A DNA stretch of 64,000 bases from Aphelocoma coerulescens (Eukaryota; Chordata; Aves; Passeriformes; Corvidae), in NCBI RefSeq assembly GCF_041296385.1, contig NC_091034.1:1067501-1131500 (forward strand). The letters are read 5' to 3'. Each line of letters starts with the position of its first letter. Position 1 is the stretch's first letter. Shown one piece after another: positions 11,901 through 60,706 of the stretch. The notes under the pieces are model-generated. The model was given only the letters and a program-made list of their open reading frames with translations, made no database searches and was not told where the DNA came from. Made by a program: the position numbers and the translations under genes.

Positions 11901-14900
11901 CGGGAGCCCCCGGAGCCCGGCGGCACCTGGGAATTCCCGGACGAGTCCCCAGCCCCGCTCCGTGTTCCCCCCCAGACCACCTGGACGTGGGGTCCCGAGG
12001 GACACGGGGCCGTCCTGTTGGTCAACTGCGACCGCGACGACCCCGGCGCCGAGGGCCTGGACAGCCAGGACAGCGCCGTGCGCTCCTACGACGGTGCTGG
12101 CACTGCCCAGAGCCCCGCTCTCCTGCTTGGCCCTCAGCTTTCCCACTTCCCCCTCCATTTCCCCACTTTCCCCTTGCTTCCACAGCCCGGAACCCCCAAT
12201 TTTCCCACTTTCCCCTCAATATTTTTACTTTTCCCCCAATTTTCCCACTTTTCCCTCAATGTTTTTACTTTTCCCTCCATTTTCCCACCTTCCCCCTTTC
12301 TTCTACAGCCCAGAACCCTCAATTTTCCCACGTTTCCCCCAATTTTCCCACTTTCCCCCCAATTTTCCCACTTTTCCCTCCATTTTTTTACCTTTCCCTC
12401 CATTTTCCCACTTTCCCCTTGTTTCCATAGCCCAGAACCCCCAATTTTCCCACTTTCCTCTCAATTTTTTTTACCTTTCCCTCCATTTTCCCACTTCCCC
12501 CTTTCTTCCACAGCCCAGAACCCCCAATTTTCCCACTTTTCCCTCAATTTTCCCACTTTTCCCTTTCTTCCACAGCCCAGAACCCCCAATTTCCCACTTT
12601 TCCCCCAATTTCCCACTTTCCCCTCAATTTCCCCATTTTCCCCTCAATATTTTTACTTTTCCCTCCATTTTCCCACTTTCCCCTTGCTTCCACATCCCAG
12701 AGCCCCCAATTTTCCCACTTTCCCCCCAATTTTCCCACTTTCCCCTCATTTTTTTTACCTTTCCCTCCATTTTCCCACTTTCCCCTTGCTTCCACAACCC
12801 AGAGCCCCCCCGTTCTCCCACTTTTCCTTGAACTTCCCCACTTCCCCCTCAACTTCCCCCTTCCCACCACAGCCAGAAACGCCCATTTTCCCACTTTCCC
12901 GTCAATTCTCCCTCTTCCCCCGGATTTCCCGTCCCCCCCAGCCCGTTCCCGCCCCGTTTCCCCGCCGACGTTTCCCGCTGTGCCCGCAGACCTGAAGGAC
13001 ATGTCGCAGCTGCTGCTGCGCACCCGCGGGCCCCACCCCATCTTCGCCGGGCACCGCCTGCTGCTCCACGTGGATTTCGGCGACGCCGACAAAGTCGGGG
13101 TTTTCTACGGCGGCAGTGAGTGCCCGGCGCGGGGCTCCTCGGGCCGGGCTCGGCCCTTCTCCTCCCGGGGCGTGCTCCGGGCACGGCTTCGGGGGCCCGG
13201 GTGCCACCGAGGCGTCGCTGTCCCGCAGGCAGCGCGGCGCCGGGCGAGTTCCGCCACGTGCTGGGTGGCCCCAAGCTCGCCTACAGCGTGCGCCCGGGCC
13301 GGCACCAGCACGAGAGCGTCTTCTACGTGGAGGGGCTGGCCTTCCCCGACGTCGGCTTCTCGGGCCTCGTGTCCTTCCACGCCACGCTGCTGGAGAGCCC
13401 CGACAAGGTGCCGGCCCCGGGGCGGGCGGGGGGCGCGGCGGGGCCGGGGCGGGACCCCAACCGCGTCTGTGCCGCCGCGCCAGGGCCTCCCGGAGACGCC
13501 GATCTTCACGGACACCGTGGTGCTCCGCGTGGCGCCCTGGATCATGACGCCCAACACGGCGGCGCCGCTGGAGGTCTTCGTGTGCGGGTGGGTGCTGGGT
13601 GCTCCCAGATCCCCTTTCTTTTGCCCGAATCCCATTTTTGTTCCCCAAATCCTGTTTTTTTTAGCCCCAGATCCTGTTTGTTTTACCCCCAATCTCATGG
13701 GTTTTGTTCACCAAATCCCGTTTTTTTTCCCCAGATCCTGGGTTTTTTTACCCCCAATCTCATGGGTTTTGGTCCCCAAATCCCATTTTTTTCCCTCAAA
13801 TCCTGGTTTTTGTTGCCCAAAATCCCATTTTCTTTCTCCCCAAATTCCGTCTTTCCCCCCAAATCCCATTTTCTTTCTCCTCAAACCCTGTTCTTTTTCC
13901 CCCCAATCCCATTTTTTTCCCCCCAAATCCCATTTTTCCCCCCAAAATCCTGGCTTTTCTTCCCCCAGATCCTGAGTTTTTTTCTCAAATCCTGTTTTTT
14001 ACCCAAATCCGTTTTTTCCTCCAAATCTTGCTTTAATTTTCCCCAAATCCCCCTTTTCCCCCCAAATCCTTTTTCCCCCCAAATCCTGCATTTCCCCCCC
14101 CAAACCCCGTTTCTTCTCCCCCAAATCCCATCTCCTCATCCCCCGAATCCCGTTTTCCCCCGCAGCGTGGATGACAACGAGGGCTTCGTGGCGGCCGTGG
14201 CCGCGCTGGCCGAGCGGGCGCAGTGCCCGCTGACCGTGTGCCCGCCGCCGCAGAACCGCCAGGACCGCTGGATCCAGGTGGGAGCGGGCGGCGTGCGGCC
14301 CCTGCTCGGGCGGGCAGCGGCTCCGGGCGCGCTCCCAAAACCGCTCCGTCCCTTCCCAGGATGAGCTGGAGTTTGGCTACATCCAGGCCCCCCACAAGAC
14401 CTTCCCCGTGGTCTTCGACTCGCCCCGCGACCGCGGCCTGAAGGATTTTCCCGTCAGGAGCATCCTGGTACCCAGCCCCTTCCCGCTGCCGCGCCCCGGC
14501 CTGGCCGCGCCCGAAACCCCGATGGATCCCTTCGATGGATCCCTTCGATGGATCCCTTCGATGGATCCCTTCGTTCCTCGCGCTTTCAGGAAGCCCCAGC
14601 GCTTCTTTAACCGTTTCCTCCCATTTTCCCCCCACCCAGGGCCCGGATTTCGGCTACGTGGCCCGGCAGGCTCCGGAGGGCGCTTCCAGCCTGGACTCCT
14701 TCGGGAATCTGGAGGTGAGCCCGCCCGTGACGGTGCGGGGCAAGGAGTACCCGCTGGGGCGCATCCTGATCGGCAGCAGCTTCCCCAGGTGAGGCGGGGC
14801 AGGGCGGCCCCGAAAAAGGATTTCCTGGCCCTGGTTTGGGTCGGTTCTGAGTTTGGAGTCGGTTCTGAGTTCGGGGTCAGTTCCGAGTTTGGGGTCGGTT

Positions 14901-17900
14901 CCCCCCGGGGCCCCACACAAAAGGATCTCCCAGCCCCATTTGGGGTCAGTTCCATGTTTGGGGTCGGTTCCGAGGTTGGGGTTGGTTCCGAGGTTGGGGT
15001 CGGTTCTGAGTTCGGGGTCGGTTCCGAGTTCAGGGTCAGTTCCGAGTTTGGGGTCGGTTCCCAGTTTGAGGTCAGTTCCCAGTTTGGGGTCGGTTCCGAG
15101 TTTGAGGTCGGTTCCCAGTTTGAGGTCGGTTCCGAGTCTGGGGTCAGTTCCATGTTTGGGGTTGGTTCCGAGTTTGGGGTCAGTTCCGAGTTCGGGGTCG
15201 GTTCCGAGTTCGGGGTCGGTTCCGAGTTCGGAGTCAGTTCCGAGTTCGGGGTCGGTTCCCAGTTTGAGGTCGGTTCCCAGTTTGGGGTCAGTTCCCAGTT
15301 TGGGGTTGGTTCCGAGTTCGGGGTCGGTTCCGAGTTCGGGGTCGGTTCCGAGTTCGGGGTCGGTTCCCAGTTTGAGGTCGGTTCCCAGTTCGGGGTCAGT
15401 TCCCAGTTTGGGGTCGGTTCCCAGTTTGAGGTCAGTTCCCAGTTCGGGGTCCGTTCCGAGTTCGGGGTCGGTTCCCAGTTTGAGGTCGGTTCCGAGTTTG
15501 GGGTTGGTTCCGAGCTCGGGGTCAGTTCCAAGTTTGGGGTCAGTTCGGAGTTCGGGGTCGGTTCCGAGTTCGGGGTCAGTTCCGAGTTCGGGGTCAGTTC
15601 CCAGTTTGAGGTCGGTTCCCAGTTTGAGGTCGGTTCCCAGTTTGGGGTTAGTTCCGAGTTTGGGGTCGGTTCCCAGTTTGAGGTCGGTTCCCTGTTTGGG
15701 GTCAGTTCCCAGTTTGAGGTCAGTTCCCAGTTTGGGGTCGGTTCCGAGTTCGGGGTCGGTTCCCAGTTCGGGGTCAGTTCCGAGTTCGGGGTCGGTTCCG
15801 AGTTCGGGGTCGGCTCCGAGTTCGGGGTCAGTTCCCAGTTTGGGGTTAGTTCCGAGTTCAGGGTCGGTTCCGAGTTCGGGGTCGGTTCCCAGTTTGAGGT
15901 CAGTTCCCAGTTTGGGGTCGGTTCCCAGTTTGGGGTCGGTTCCGAGTTTGGGGTCAGTTCCCAGTTTGGGGTCGGCTCCCCCCGGCCCCCGACCCCCGGT
16001 GCCCCCCAGGCTCGGCGGCCGCAGGATGGCCAAGGCCGTGCGGGATTTCCTGGTGGCGCAGAAGGTGCAGGCGCCCGTGGAGCTCTTCTCGGACTGGCTC
16101 CAGGTCGGGCACGTGGACGAGTTCCTGACCTTTGTCCCCGCGCCCGATCGGAAGGTAACGGATCCCAGATCCCGAATCCCAGATCCCGGCGTGGGGCAAA
16201 AAGCGGGACGAGGCCCTAAAGGCCTCCCCACCCTCGGCCCGCAGGGATTCCGGCTGCTCCTGGCCAGCCCCAGCGCCTGCTACCAGCTCCTCCGGGAGAA
16301 GCAGGAGGAGGGGTTCGGCGAGGCCGCGATGTTCCAGGGTAGGGCAGGATGGAAAACGGGGCTCCGGGGCTTCATTTCCCCTTTTCCCTGCAAAACCCGG
16401 TGGGGGAGGCGGACGGGGAGCGGGGGCGGAGCGGAGTTAACGGAGCGGTGAAGAGCGGCGGGGTTCGGTTCCGGGCTGGGATGGAGCCCCTGGGGCGCGG
16501 CAGCTCCGGGATCGGGCGGGAGGCTCATCCCAGCCCGGGGAATTCCCGGTGCCGCAGGGCTGGAGAAGGTGCCCAAGCCGACCATAAACGAGATCCTGGC
16601 TAACGAGGGGCTGCGCAGGTTCAATGATTACGCCCAGGTGAGGACGGGGAGCCGGAGGCTCCATCGGCTCCTCTGCGTCCTTCGGTGCCCCCGTCCATAA
16701 CCAGCCCCTCTCCATCCGGCTGCCCGTCACTCTGGCCCTCCCTCTGTCCACCCTTCTGTCCATCCCTCCCTCCCTCCCTCCCTCCCTCCCTCCGTCCATC
16801 CTTCTGTCCATCCCTCCTTCCGTCCACCCTTCTGTCCATCCATTTCTCCGTCCACCCTTCTGTCCATCTCTCCCTCCGTCCACCCTTCTATCCATCTCTC
16901 CCTCCGTCCACCCTTCTGTCCATCCATTCCTCCGTCCATCCTTCTGTCCATCCCTCCCTCCCTCCGTCCACCCTTCTGTCCATCCCTCCCTCCGTCCATC
17001 CTTCTGTCCATCTCTCCCTCCGTCCATCCTTCTGTCCCTCCCTCCCTCCGTCCACCCTTCTGTCCATCCCTCCCTCCCTCCGTCCACCCTTCTGTCCGTC
17101 CCTCCCTCCCTCCGTCCACCCTTCTGTCCATCCCTCCTTCCATCCATCCTTCTGTCCATCTCTCCCTCCGTCCACCCTTCTGTCCATCCCTTCGTCCACC
17201 CTTCTGTCCATCCCTCCCTCCATCCATCCTTCTGTCCATCCCTCCTTCTGTCCATCCTTCTGTCCATCCCTCCCTCCCTCCATCCACCCTTCTGTCCATC
17301 TCTCCCTCTGTCCACCCTTCTGTCCATCCCTCCTTCCGTCCACCCTTCTGTCCATCCATTCCTCCGTCCATCCTTCTGTCCATCCCTCCCTCCCTCCGTC
17401 CACCCTTCTGTCCATCCCTCCCTCCCTCCGTCCATCCTTCTGTCCATCCCTCCCTCCCTCTGTCCACCCTTCTGTCCATCCCTCCCTCCCTCTGTCCATC
17501 CTTCTGTCCATCCCTCCCTCCCTCCATCCACCCTTCTGTCCATCTCTCCCTCTGTCCACCCTTCTGTCCATCCCTCCCTCCATCCACCCTTCTGTCCATC
17601 CCTCCCTCCATCCTCCTGCCCGTCCTGATGTCCATCCCTTTGTCCCCCTGTCCCTCCTTTGTCCCGGCACTTCCCCGTCCCTCTCTCCACCCCACCGTCC
17701 CTCTCCGTGTCCCTCCCATTGTCCACGTCCCCGTCCGTCCCCTCTCCCCCTCCCCGTCCCCCCAGAGCTGCATCAGCTGGAACCGGGACATCCTGAAGCG
17801 CGCGCTGGGCCTGGCCGAGCCGGACATCCTGGACATCCCGCAGCTCTTCCAGGGCGACGTCGCCTCCGGGGCCGAGGCCTTTTTCCCGGACATGGTGAGA

Positions 17901-18209
17901 GGCCGAGCCCCGCAGCCCCGGGCGCTTTTCCGGCGCGCCGGGAGCGCGGTCCCTGAGGGAATGCCGCTGCCGCAGGTGAACATGCTGGTGCTGGGCCGCC
18001 ACCTGGGCATCCCCAAGCCCTTCGGGCCGGCGGTGGGCGGGCGGTGCTGCCTGGAGCAGCGCGTGCGGGAGCTGCTGGAGCCGCTGGGCCTCTCCTGCAC
18101 CTTCATCGACGACTTCTTCTCCTACCACGTGCTGGCGGGGGACGTTCACTGCGGCACCAACGTGCGCCGCAAGCCCTTCGCCTTCAAGTGGTGGCACGTG
18201 GTGCCCTGA
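8838..18209 (+). CDS. PADI: Complete peptidylarginine deiminase (PADI) family gene, 16 exons
   Basis: Exons: 8838-8929, 10747-10927, 11679-11751, 11825-11886, 11976-12093, 12990-13115, 13229-13407, 13484-13587, 14166-14277, 14360-14467, 14640-14788, 16010-16154, 16245-16338, 16558-16637, 17766-17894 and 17976-18209. Every junction is GT/AG and in phase; the total is 1986 nt, 661 residues plus stop, normal for the family. Start is [20 protein letters not shown], the usual PADI N terminus. Residues 1 to about 300 form the two immunoglobulin-like domains; the rest is the catalytic propeller. Predicted active-site residues are Asp350, His469, Asp471 and Cys643, so an active enzyme is expected. 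[19 protein letters not shown] and EEGFGEAA resemble PADI1 as I recall it; [15 protein letters not shown] fits PADI1 or PADI3, so the paralogue stays open. The neighbour on the right is RCC2, convergent, as in other vertebrates. Exon 9 is 12 nt shorter than in the first gene. Confidence 0.95.
9830..10660 (+). repeat. Diverged tandem repeat of about 120 bp in intron 1
   Basis: Phrases such as GCAGCTGCATTTTCCAGGA, TTTCAGGATTGGTTCCA and GGAGGATTTGCC recur in the same order about every 110-125 bp, with many substitutions. This looks like an old minisatellite. The rest of intron 1 (8930-9830) is GC-rich with nothing recognisable. Confidence 0.6.
10931..11640 (+). repeat. Intron 2 minisatellite with a 126-bp higher-order unit
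   Basis: Basic elements are GCTGGATCCGGGATTCCC and GGTGCTGGGGTCCC. From about 10935 a 126-bp combination repeats about two and a half times, then becomes irregular. The array starts only a few bases after the 5' splice site of exon 2. Confidence 0.88.
12120..12900 (+). repeat. Intron 5 pyrimidine-rich array
   Basis: Repeats of CCAATTTTCCCACTTTCCCC are grouped with CTTCCACAGCCCAGAACCCC every 100-130 bp. Each CTTCCACAG looks like a 3' splice site, but none is followed by PADI coding sequence until the real acceptor before 12990. Confidence 0.85.
13608..14160 (+). repeat. Intron 8 CCCCAAATCCCATTTTT array
   Basis: Degenerate 20-30-bp units of CCCCAAATCCTG/CCCATTTTTTTCC fill the intron and run directly into the acceptor of exon 14166-14277, supplying its pyrimidine tract. 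Confidence 0.85.
14360..14467 (+). CDS. PADI: Second PADI gene, exon opening with catalytic Asp350
   Basis: [20 protein letters not shown] starts exactly at codon 350, matching Asp350 of human PADI4. The exon is 108 nt, as in the first gene. Confidence 0.94.
14520..14575 (+). repeat. Short GATGGATCCCTTC repeat
   Basis: Four copies of a 14-bp unit, GATGGATCCCTTCG, lie in the intron between exons 14360-14467 and 14640-14788. Confidence 0.85.
14838..15985 (+). repeat. Intron 11 array of 18-bp units
   Basis: More than 60 copies of GTTCCGAGTTCGGGGTCG with CCAGTTTGAGG variants. Because 18 is divisible by three, all frames stay open on both strands and give 6-residue periodic peptides such as VGSEFG. 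These are not exons: the flanking splice sites join without them. Confidence 0.92.
16010..16154 (+). CDS. PADI: Second PADI gene, exon with catalytic His469 and Asp471
   Basis: Encodes [20 protein letters not shown] through [18 protein letters not shown]. It follows an intron filled by an 18-bp array that runs to within about 40 bp of the acceptor. Confidence 0.94.
16738..17640 (+). repeat. Intron 14 CCATCCCTCCCTCCGTCC array
   Basis: Units combine CCTCCCTCCGTCCACC with CTTCTGTCCATC in 16-32-bp periods. The intron continues with looser pyrimidine-rich sequence to the acceptor at 17765. Confidence 0.92.
17976..18209 (+). CDS. PADI: Second PADI gene, terminal coding exon with Cys643
   Basis: This exon is the same, base for base, as 7130-7363 in the first gene and lies inside the 349-bp shared tract. 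It encodes the catalytic Cys in HCGTNVRR and the C terminus WWHVVP. Confidence 0.95.
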   Translation: MNMLVLGRHLGIPKPFGPAVGGRCCLEQRVRELLEPLGLSCTFIDDFFSYHVLAGDVHCGTNVRRKPFAFKWWHVVP

Positions 18210-18278
18210 GGTGGCCCCGGGCGGGTGCTGCTCGCCCCAAATCCTCGCCCGGCCCTGCCGAGTGCCTTCGGTGTCGGG

Positions 18279-18284
18279 AATAAA
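18279..18284 (+). other. Poly(A) signal AATAAA of the second PADI gene
   Basis: Canonical AATAAA 70 bp after the stop codon, followed by a G/C-rich and then G-rich region. Confidence 0.8.
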
Positions 18285-18397
18285 TCGCGGCTGCGGCTCG
18301 CGGGGCTCCCGGGGCTCTCTGGGGAGGGGCTCTCCCAGCACGGGGGGGACGCTGGGCTGGTTGAACCGGGGGGCAGCGGGAGCGCCTGGGGCCGCGG

Positions 18398-18990
18398 GGC
18401 CGAAATCCACGCGGAGAAATCCCGCAGGGAGAAATCCCACGTGGAGAAATCCCGCAGGGAGAAATCCCGCACAGAGAAATCCCGCGCGGAGAAATCCCGT
18501 ACGGAGAAATCCCTCAGGGAGAAATCCCGCAGGGAGAAATCCCACGCGGAGAAATCCCACACGGGGAAATCCCGCGCGGAGAAATCCCACACGGAGAAAT
18601 CCCGTACGGAGAAATCCCGCAGGGAGAAATCCCGCAGGGAGAAATCCCACGCGGAGAAATCCCACACGGGGAAATCCCACACAGAGAAATCCCGCAGGGA
18701 GAAATCCCACGCAGAGAAATCCCACACGGAGAAATCCCGCGCGGAGAAATCCCACACGGAGAAATCCCGTACGGAGAAATCCCGCAGGGAGAAATCCCGC
18801 AGGGAGAAATCCCACACGGGGAAATCCCACAGGGAGAAATCCCGCAGGGAGAAATCCTGCACGGAGAAATCCCCCAGGGAGAAATCCCGCACGGAGAAAT
18901 CCCACAGGGAGAAACCCCGCAGGGAGAAATCCCGCACGGAGAAATCCCACACGGAGAAATCCCGCGCGGAGAAATCCCGCAGGGAGACAG
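18398..18990 (+). repeat. Intergenic 15-bp array, about 39 copies
   Basis: GAGAAATCCCGCAGG units with CACACG, CGTACG and CACGCG variants. The 15-bp length keeps frames open on both strands. The translated EKSHTGEKS-like peptide mimics zinc-finger linkers but has no Cys or His pairs. Confidence 0.95.
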
Positions 18991-19404
18991 CAGGCACGGA
19001 GGCGTGGAACGGGACGGAGGGGCCCGGGCAGGGACAGCTCCCACCACCGTCCCGGGCTGCTCCAGGGAATCCCATGGCAGCCCCTCCCCAGCCTCCCAGG
19101 GAAGATGGGTCCCAAATCCCCCCTCAGGCTGTCCCTCTGCAGTCGGGAGCCGTTCCCTGTGTCCTGGCCCTCCAGGCCTTGTTCCCAGCCCCTCTCCAGC
19201 TCTCCTGGAGCCCCTTCGGGCCCTGCCAGGGGCTCGGAGCTCTCCCTGGAGCTTCTCCCCTCCACCGCCAGCTCTCCCAGCGGAGCTGCTCCGTCCCTCT
19301 GAGCCCATCCCGGAGCCTCCTCCGGGCTCGCTCCAGCAGCTCCAGGCCCTCCCCGTGCTGGATCCCGGAGCTGGGGCTTCCCGAGGGACACTGGGAGGGT
19401 CCCA

Positions 19405-20090
19405 CTGCCCATTCCCATCCCCTCCCAGTTCCCATCCATCCCGTGCTCATTCCCATCCCCTGCCCATTCCCATTCATTCCCATTCCCACTCCTTGCCCAT
19501 TCCCATCCCCTCCCAATTCCCACCCCCTGCTCATTCTCATTCCCTCACTTCCATCCCTGCCCATTCCCATCCATTCCCTGCTCATTCCCATTCCCTCATT
19601 TCCCTGCCCACTCCCATCCATCCCCTGCCCATTCCCATTCCCTGCCCATTCCCATTCCCATCCATTCCCTGCCCATTCCCATTCCCATTCCCATTCCCAT
19701 TCCCATTCCCATTCCCATCCATTCCCTGCTCATTCCCATTCCCATTCCCTCATTTCCCTGACCACTCCCATCCATCTCCTGCCCATTCCCATTCCCATTC
19801 CCATTCCCATTCCCATTCCTTCCCATTCCCATTCCCATTCCCATTCCCTGCCCATTCCCATCCATCTCCTGCTCACTCCCATTCCCATTCATTCCCATTC
19901 CCATTCCCATTCCCATTCCCATTCCCTGCCCACTCCCATTCATTCCCATTCATTCCCATTCCCATTCCCATTCCCTGCCCACTCCCATTCATTCCCATTC
20001 ATTCCCATTCCCATTCCCATTCCCATTCCCATTCCCATTCCCATTCCCTGCCCACTCCCATTCATTCCCATTCCCATTCCCATTGGGAAT
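19405..20090 (+). repeat. CATTCC-type hexamer array
   Basis: CATTCC, CATCC and CTGCC elements in 6-bp-based periods, intergenic between the second PADI gene and the RCC2 3' end. Between 18990 and 19405 I see only GC-rich sequence without a gene. Confidence 0.92.
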
Positions 20091-20289
20091 CCACGCCCCC
20101 ATCCCAGGGATCCCAGCCCCTCCCCAGGGCAGCGGGACGGGGCCGTGTCCGAGCCCTGCCGGAATTCCGCAGGGATGGAATTCCCCACAGAGGGAAAAGC
20201 GGGAATTGTTGGGGACGTTCAGGATGGCGCCGGCGGATTTGGGATCTGGATTTGGGATTTGGATTTGGGAAAGAGCAGCGTGGGCTGCG

Positions 20290-21025
20290 GGGCCCTCGGG
20301 GAACGGAAGGAACAAAACGGGAGTGCAAAAAAAAAGGAACAGAAAGGTTTTAAAAGCGAAAATTCCAGGCCAAAAAAATGATTGGGAAAGGTGCGGAGCA
20401 GGAGGCGAAAACAAAAGCAGCGAACCAAAAGAAAAAGGAACGAGGTGAAATAAATACTGAGCATTGAAAAACAGGGAGTGAAAAAAGTGAAACTGAAGGG
20501 AAAAAAAGGGAAATAAAAATTAAAGTTCAAATTGAAAAATCGAAAAAAAAGAGAACATTAAAAAACGAGGGTAAGACAGGATAAAATCTTGAATTTCAAA
20601 ATAAAAACTGGAAAGCGGAGTTGAGAAATGAAAAGGAGAATTCAGAAATGAAATAAAATCAAAAATCAGAGGGGGGGGAAAAAAGTAAAAGAAACCTTAA
20701 AGTTGGATTGAAATGAAAAAGTAGAGTCAGAAATATCAAATAAAGGTCCCAGTGGAAAGAAATTAAAATGAAATTAAAAGCAGAATTGAAAAACGAGACA
20801 AACAATTAAAAAGTTAGGACTAAAAGCGAGGAGATGAATTAAAATGAAGACGCGGAAAAGGAGAAATGAAAAGGAAAAAACGCAGTTCCGAGTGGAATTC
20901 ACCAGCTCAAAAAGCAGAAATTCGAATGAAGAGATTAAAAGAGGAAAACGGGATTGAGAACGGGGGGAAAATAAAACCCGGAAAGGAGGGAAAAAAAAAG
21001 GACGAAAAGTAAAAAAAAACCGGAA
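20290..21025 (+). other. A/G-rich low-complexity intergenic stretch
   Basis: About 700 bp rich in GAAAAA, AATTGAAA and similar elements, with few pyrimidines on the + strand. It lies between the convergent PADI and RCC2 genes. No gene or mobile element recognised. Confidence 0.7.
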
Positions 21026-21137
21026 TAACAAAGAGGCGAGGAGGGAGAAACGCCAAACCCCGGGGATTTAAACCCGAACCGCTCGGGAAGGGCCGCGGGC
21101 GGCGCGGGGGGGACACAACGACCTCGTTCCATCGCTT

Positions 21138-21143
21138 TTTACT
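21138..21143 (-). other. Possible RCC2 poly(A) signal (AGTAAA variant)
   Basis: The - strand reads TTGTATTTCTTGGAGTAAAA about 1.75 kb after the RCC2 stop. I found no AATAAA on this strand nearer the stop. Using this site would place the RCC2 3' UTR at about 21120-22888. Inference only. Confidence 0.35.
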
Positions 21144-21189
21144 CCAAGAAATACAAAACCCCCCCGGATCCTCCCCCGGCCCGGCCCCT

Positions 21190-21735
21190 CCGCGCCCGGG
21201 AACAGCCCGGGAATCCCTCGGGAACGGCCCGGGAATCCCTCGGGAACGGCCCGGGAACCCCTCGGGAACAGCCCGGGAACGCCTCGGGAACGGCCCGGGA
21301 ACGCCTCGGGAATGGCCCGGGAATCCCTCGGGAACGGCCCGGGAATCCCTCGGGAATCCCTCGGGAATCGCTCGGGAACGGCCCGGGAATCCCTCGGGAA
21401 CGGCCCGGGAATGGCTCGGGAACGGCCCGGGAACCCCTCGGGAACGGCCCGGGAACGCCTCGGGAACGGCCCGGGAACGGCCCGGGAACGCCTCGGGAAC
21501 GGCCCGGGAACGGCCCGGGAATGGCCCGGGAACCCCTCGGGAACGGCCCGGGAACGCCTCGGGAATGGCCCGGGAACCCCTCGGGAATGGCCCGGGAACC
21601 CCTCGGGAACGGCCCGGGAACGCCTCGGGAACGGCCCGGGAATCCCTCGGGAATCCCTCGGGAACGGCCCGGGAACCCCTCGGGAATCCCTCGGAAACCC
21701 CTCGGGAATCCCTCGGGAACCCCTCGGGAACGGCC
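21190..21735 (-). repeat. 11/22-bp array, probably in the RCC2 3' UTR
   Basis: CGGGAACGGCC and CGGGAATCCCT units alternate about 50 times. GGGA and TCCC sit close together, so a transcript could form many small hairpins. Confidence 0.85.
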
Positions 21736-22805
21736 CCCCCGAGGCTCCCAGGGCTCCGAGTGGGGTTTTGGTGATTCCCCACCCCAGCTCCTCGGGGCTG
21801 CGGCCGAACCCCGAAATATTGCTAAAAAAAGCGGGATTTGGGATTTTCCAGCCAGCTGCTCCCCCCCCCCCCCCCGCCGGGATCCCGCCCCCCCCCCCCC
21901 TCCAAAACCCCAGGAAAACAACCCCCGATCCCCAAAAAAATGACCAAAACCCCTTTTTTTTTTACTGCAAACTCCCCGGGGGAGAGTGGGAAGGACCTAA
22001 AATCCATGGGATTATCCAGAAGAATCCCCAAGAAGCGGCCCGGGGGAGGCGGGGGTGGGGGGGGAGGGACCTAAAATCCATGGAATTCTGCAGAAGAATC
22101 CGCAAGGAGCGGCCCGGGGGAGGCGGGGGGGACGCCGGGGCTGCGCGAGGCAGAGCCGGGCTCTGCTCCTGAAGGCACCTCGAGTTTCCAGCACAGTGAC
22201 CTGGCACGGAGGGAATGCGGGAATGCGGGAATTCGGGAATTCCGGCTGATCCCAGGCCAAACCACCCGCGGGGAGGGGTGGGGGTGGGGGGGGGAACTCT
22301 GAATTCCCGGGAAAACCAAAAAAAAAAAAAACCCAACAAAAAGCTCCTTTGGGACTCCCCTCGTGATCCCTGAGATGTCCCCGGGGTGGGCGAGGGCTGC
22401 CACAGCGGGGAGGGGAGCCCGGGAATGCTGCTGGGATGGAATCCGGGTCCTGGATCCCCAGGAGGGGGGAAATCCCGAAAACGATAGCACCCGAAGTGGG
22501 GAAAACCAGCAAAAAAACGGGAATATCGGGGCGGGGAAAGAGGCGTTGGCAGCTGCTCTTTAGGGATCCCGAATCCCTACAGGGATCCCAAGGCGGGATC
22601 AGATCCCCAGGGCGATCCCGAGCCGGCAGCCGGGGAGGGTCGGGGCCGGGAAAACGGGAGACGGGAAGGAAACGCTGCTGAGGGAAGAGAGAAACCAAAC
22701 CAGAAGGACGCAAGGGCGGAGCCCGTGGAAGCCGAGGCGGGGCGAGCCCGAAGGTCCCGCGGCCGGCGGCGGCTCCCAGCGCCGGGAAGGGGCCGGGAAT
22801 GAGCC

Positions 22806-22864
22806 CCGGGATCGGGATCGGGATCGGGATCGGGAGCGGGATCGGGAGCGGGAGCGGGAGCGGG
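22806..22864 (+). repeat. Short GGGATC/GGGAGC hexamer array
   Basis: About nine hexamers lie just after the RCC2 stop codon in transcript orientation. Confidence 0.85.
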
Positions 22865-22888
22865 CGGGCTGTACTCCGGGAGTACAGC

Positions 22889-60141
<37,253 letters not shown>

Positions 60142-60154
60142 CTGTGGGGACACG

Positions 60155-60706
60155 GAGCGGAGAGAGGGGTCAGGGACAGACGGACAGACGGACAGAGGGG
60201 TCAGGGACAGACGGACAGAGGGACAGACGGACAGAGGGGTCAGGGACAGAGGGACAGAGGGGTCAGGGACAGAGGGACAGAGGGACAGAGGGGTCAGGGA
60301 CAGAGGGACAGACGGACAGAGGGACAGAGGGGTCAGGGACAGACGGACAGACGGACAGAGGGGTCAGGGACAGACGGACAGACGGACAGAGGGACAGAGG
60401 GGACAGAGGGACAGAGGGGTCAGGGACAGAGGGACAGACGGACAGAGGGACAGAGGGGTCAGGGACAGACGGACAGACGGACAGACGGACAGAGGGGTCA
60501 GGGACAGACGGACAGAGGGACAGAGGGGTCAGGGACAGAGGGACAGAGGGGTCAGGGACAGACGGACAGAGGGACAGAGGGGTCAGGGACAGAGGGACAG
60601 AGGGGTCAGGGACAGAGGGACAGACGGACAGAGGGACAGAGGGACAGACGGACAGAGGGGTCAGGGACAGAGGGACAGGGGGACAGAGGGCTCAGGGACA
60701 GAGGGA
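60155..60706 (+). repeat. GGGTCAGGGACAGACGGACA array up to the gap
   Basis: GGACAGACGGACAGAGG and GGGTCAGGGACAGAGG units run into the N block. The assembly probably broke here because of the repeat. Confidence 0.92.

Noticed and set aside
12120..12900. Extra PADI exons after each CTTCCACAG acceptor-like site
   Set aside because: No donor and no PADI-like coding sequence follows; exons 5 and 6 already join in phase without them.
18398..18990. Zinc-finger-like EKSHTGEKS peptide
   Set aside because: The phrase is produced by the 15-bp repeat; there are no Cys or His pairs of a C2H2 finger.
16437..19523. 1028-codon open frame on the - strand
   Set aside because: Antisense to PADI exons and through the CCTCC and 15-bp arrays; the non-repeat part is the complement of conserved PADI coding sequence.
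20290..21025. Poly(A)-tailed retrocopy
   Set aside because: The A-rich stretch is diffuse and no gene-derived sequence precedes it.
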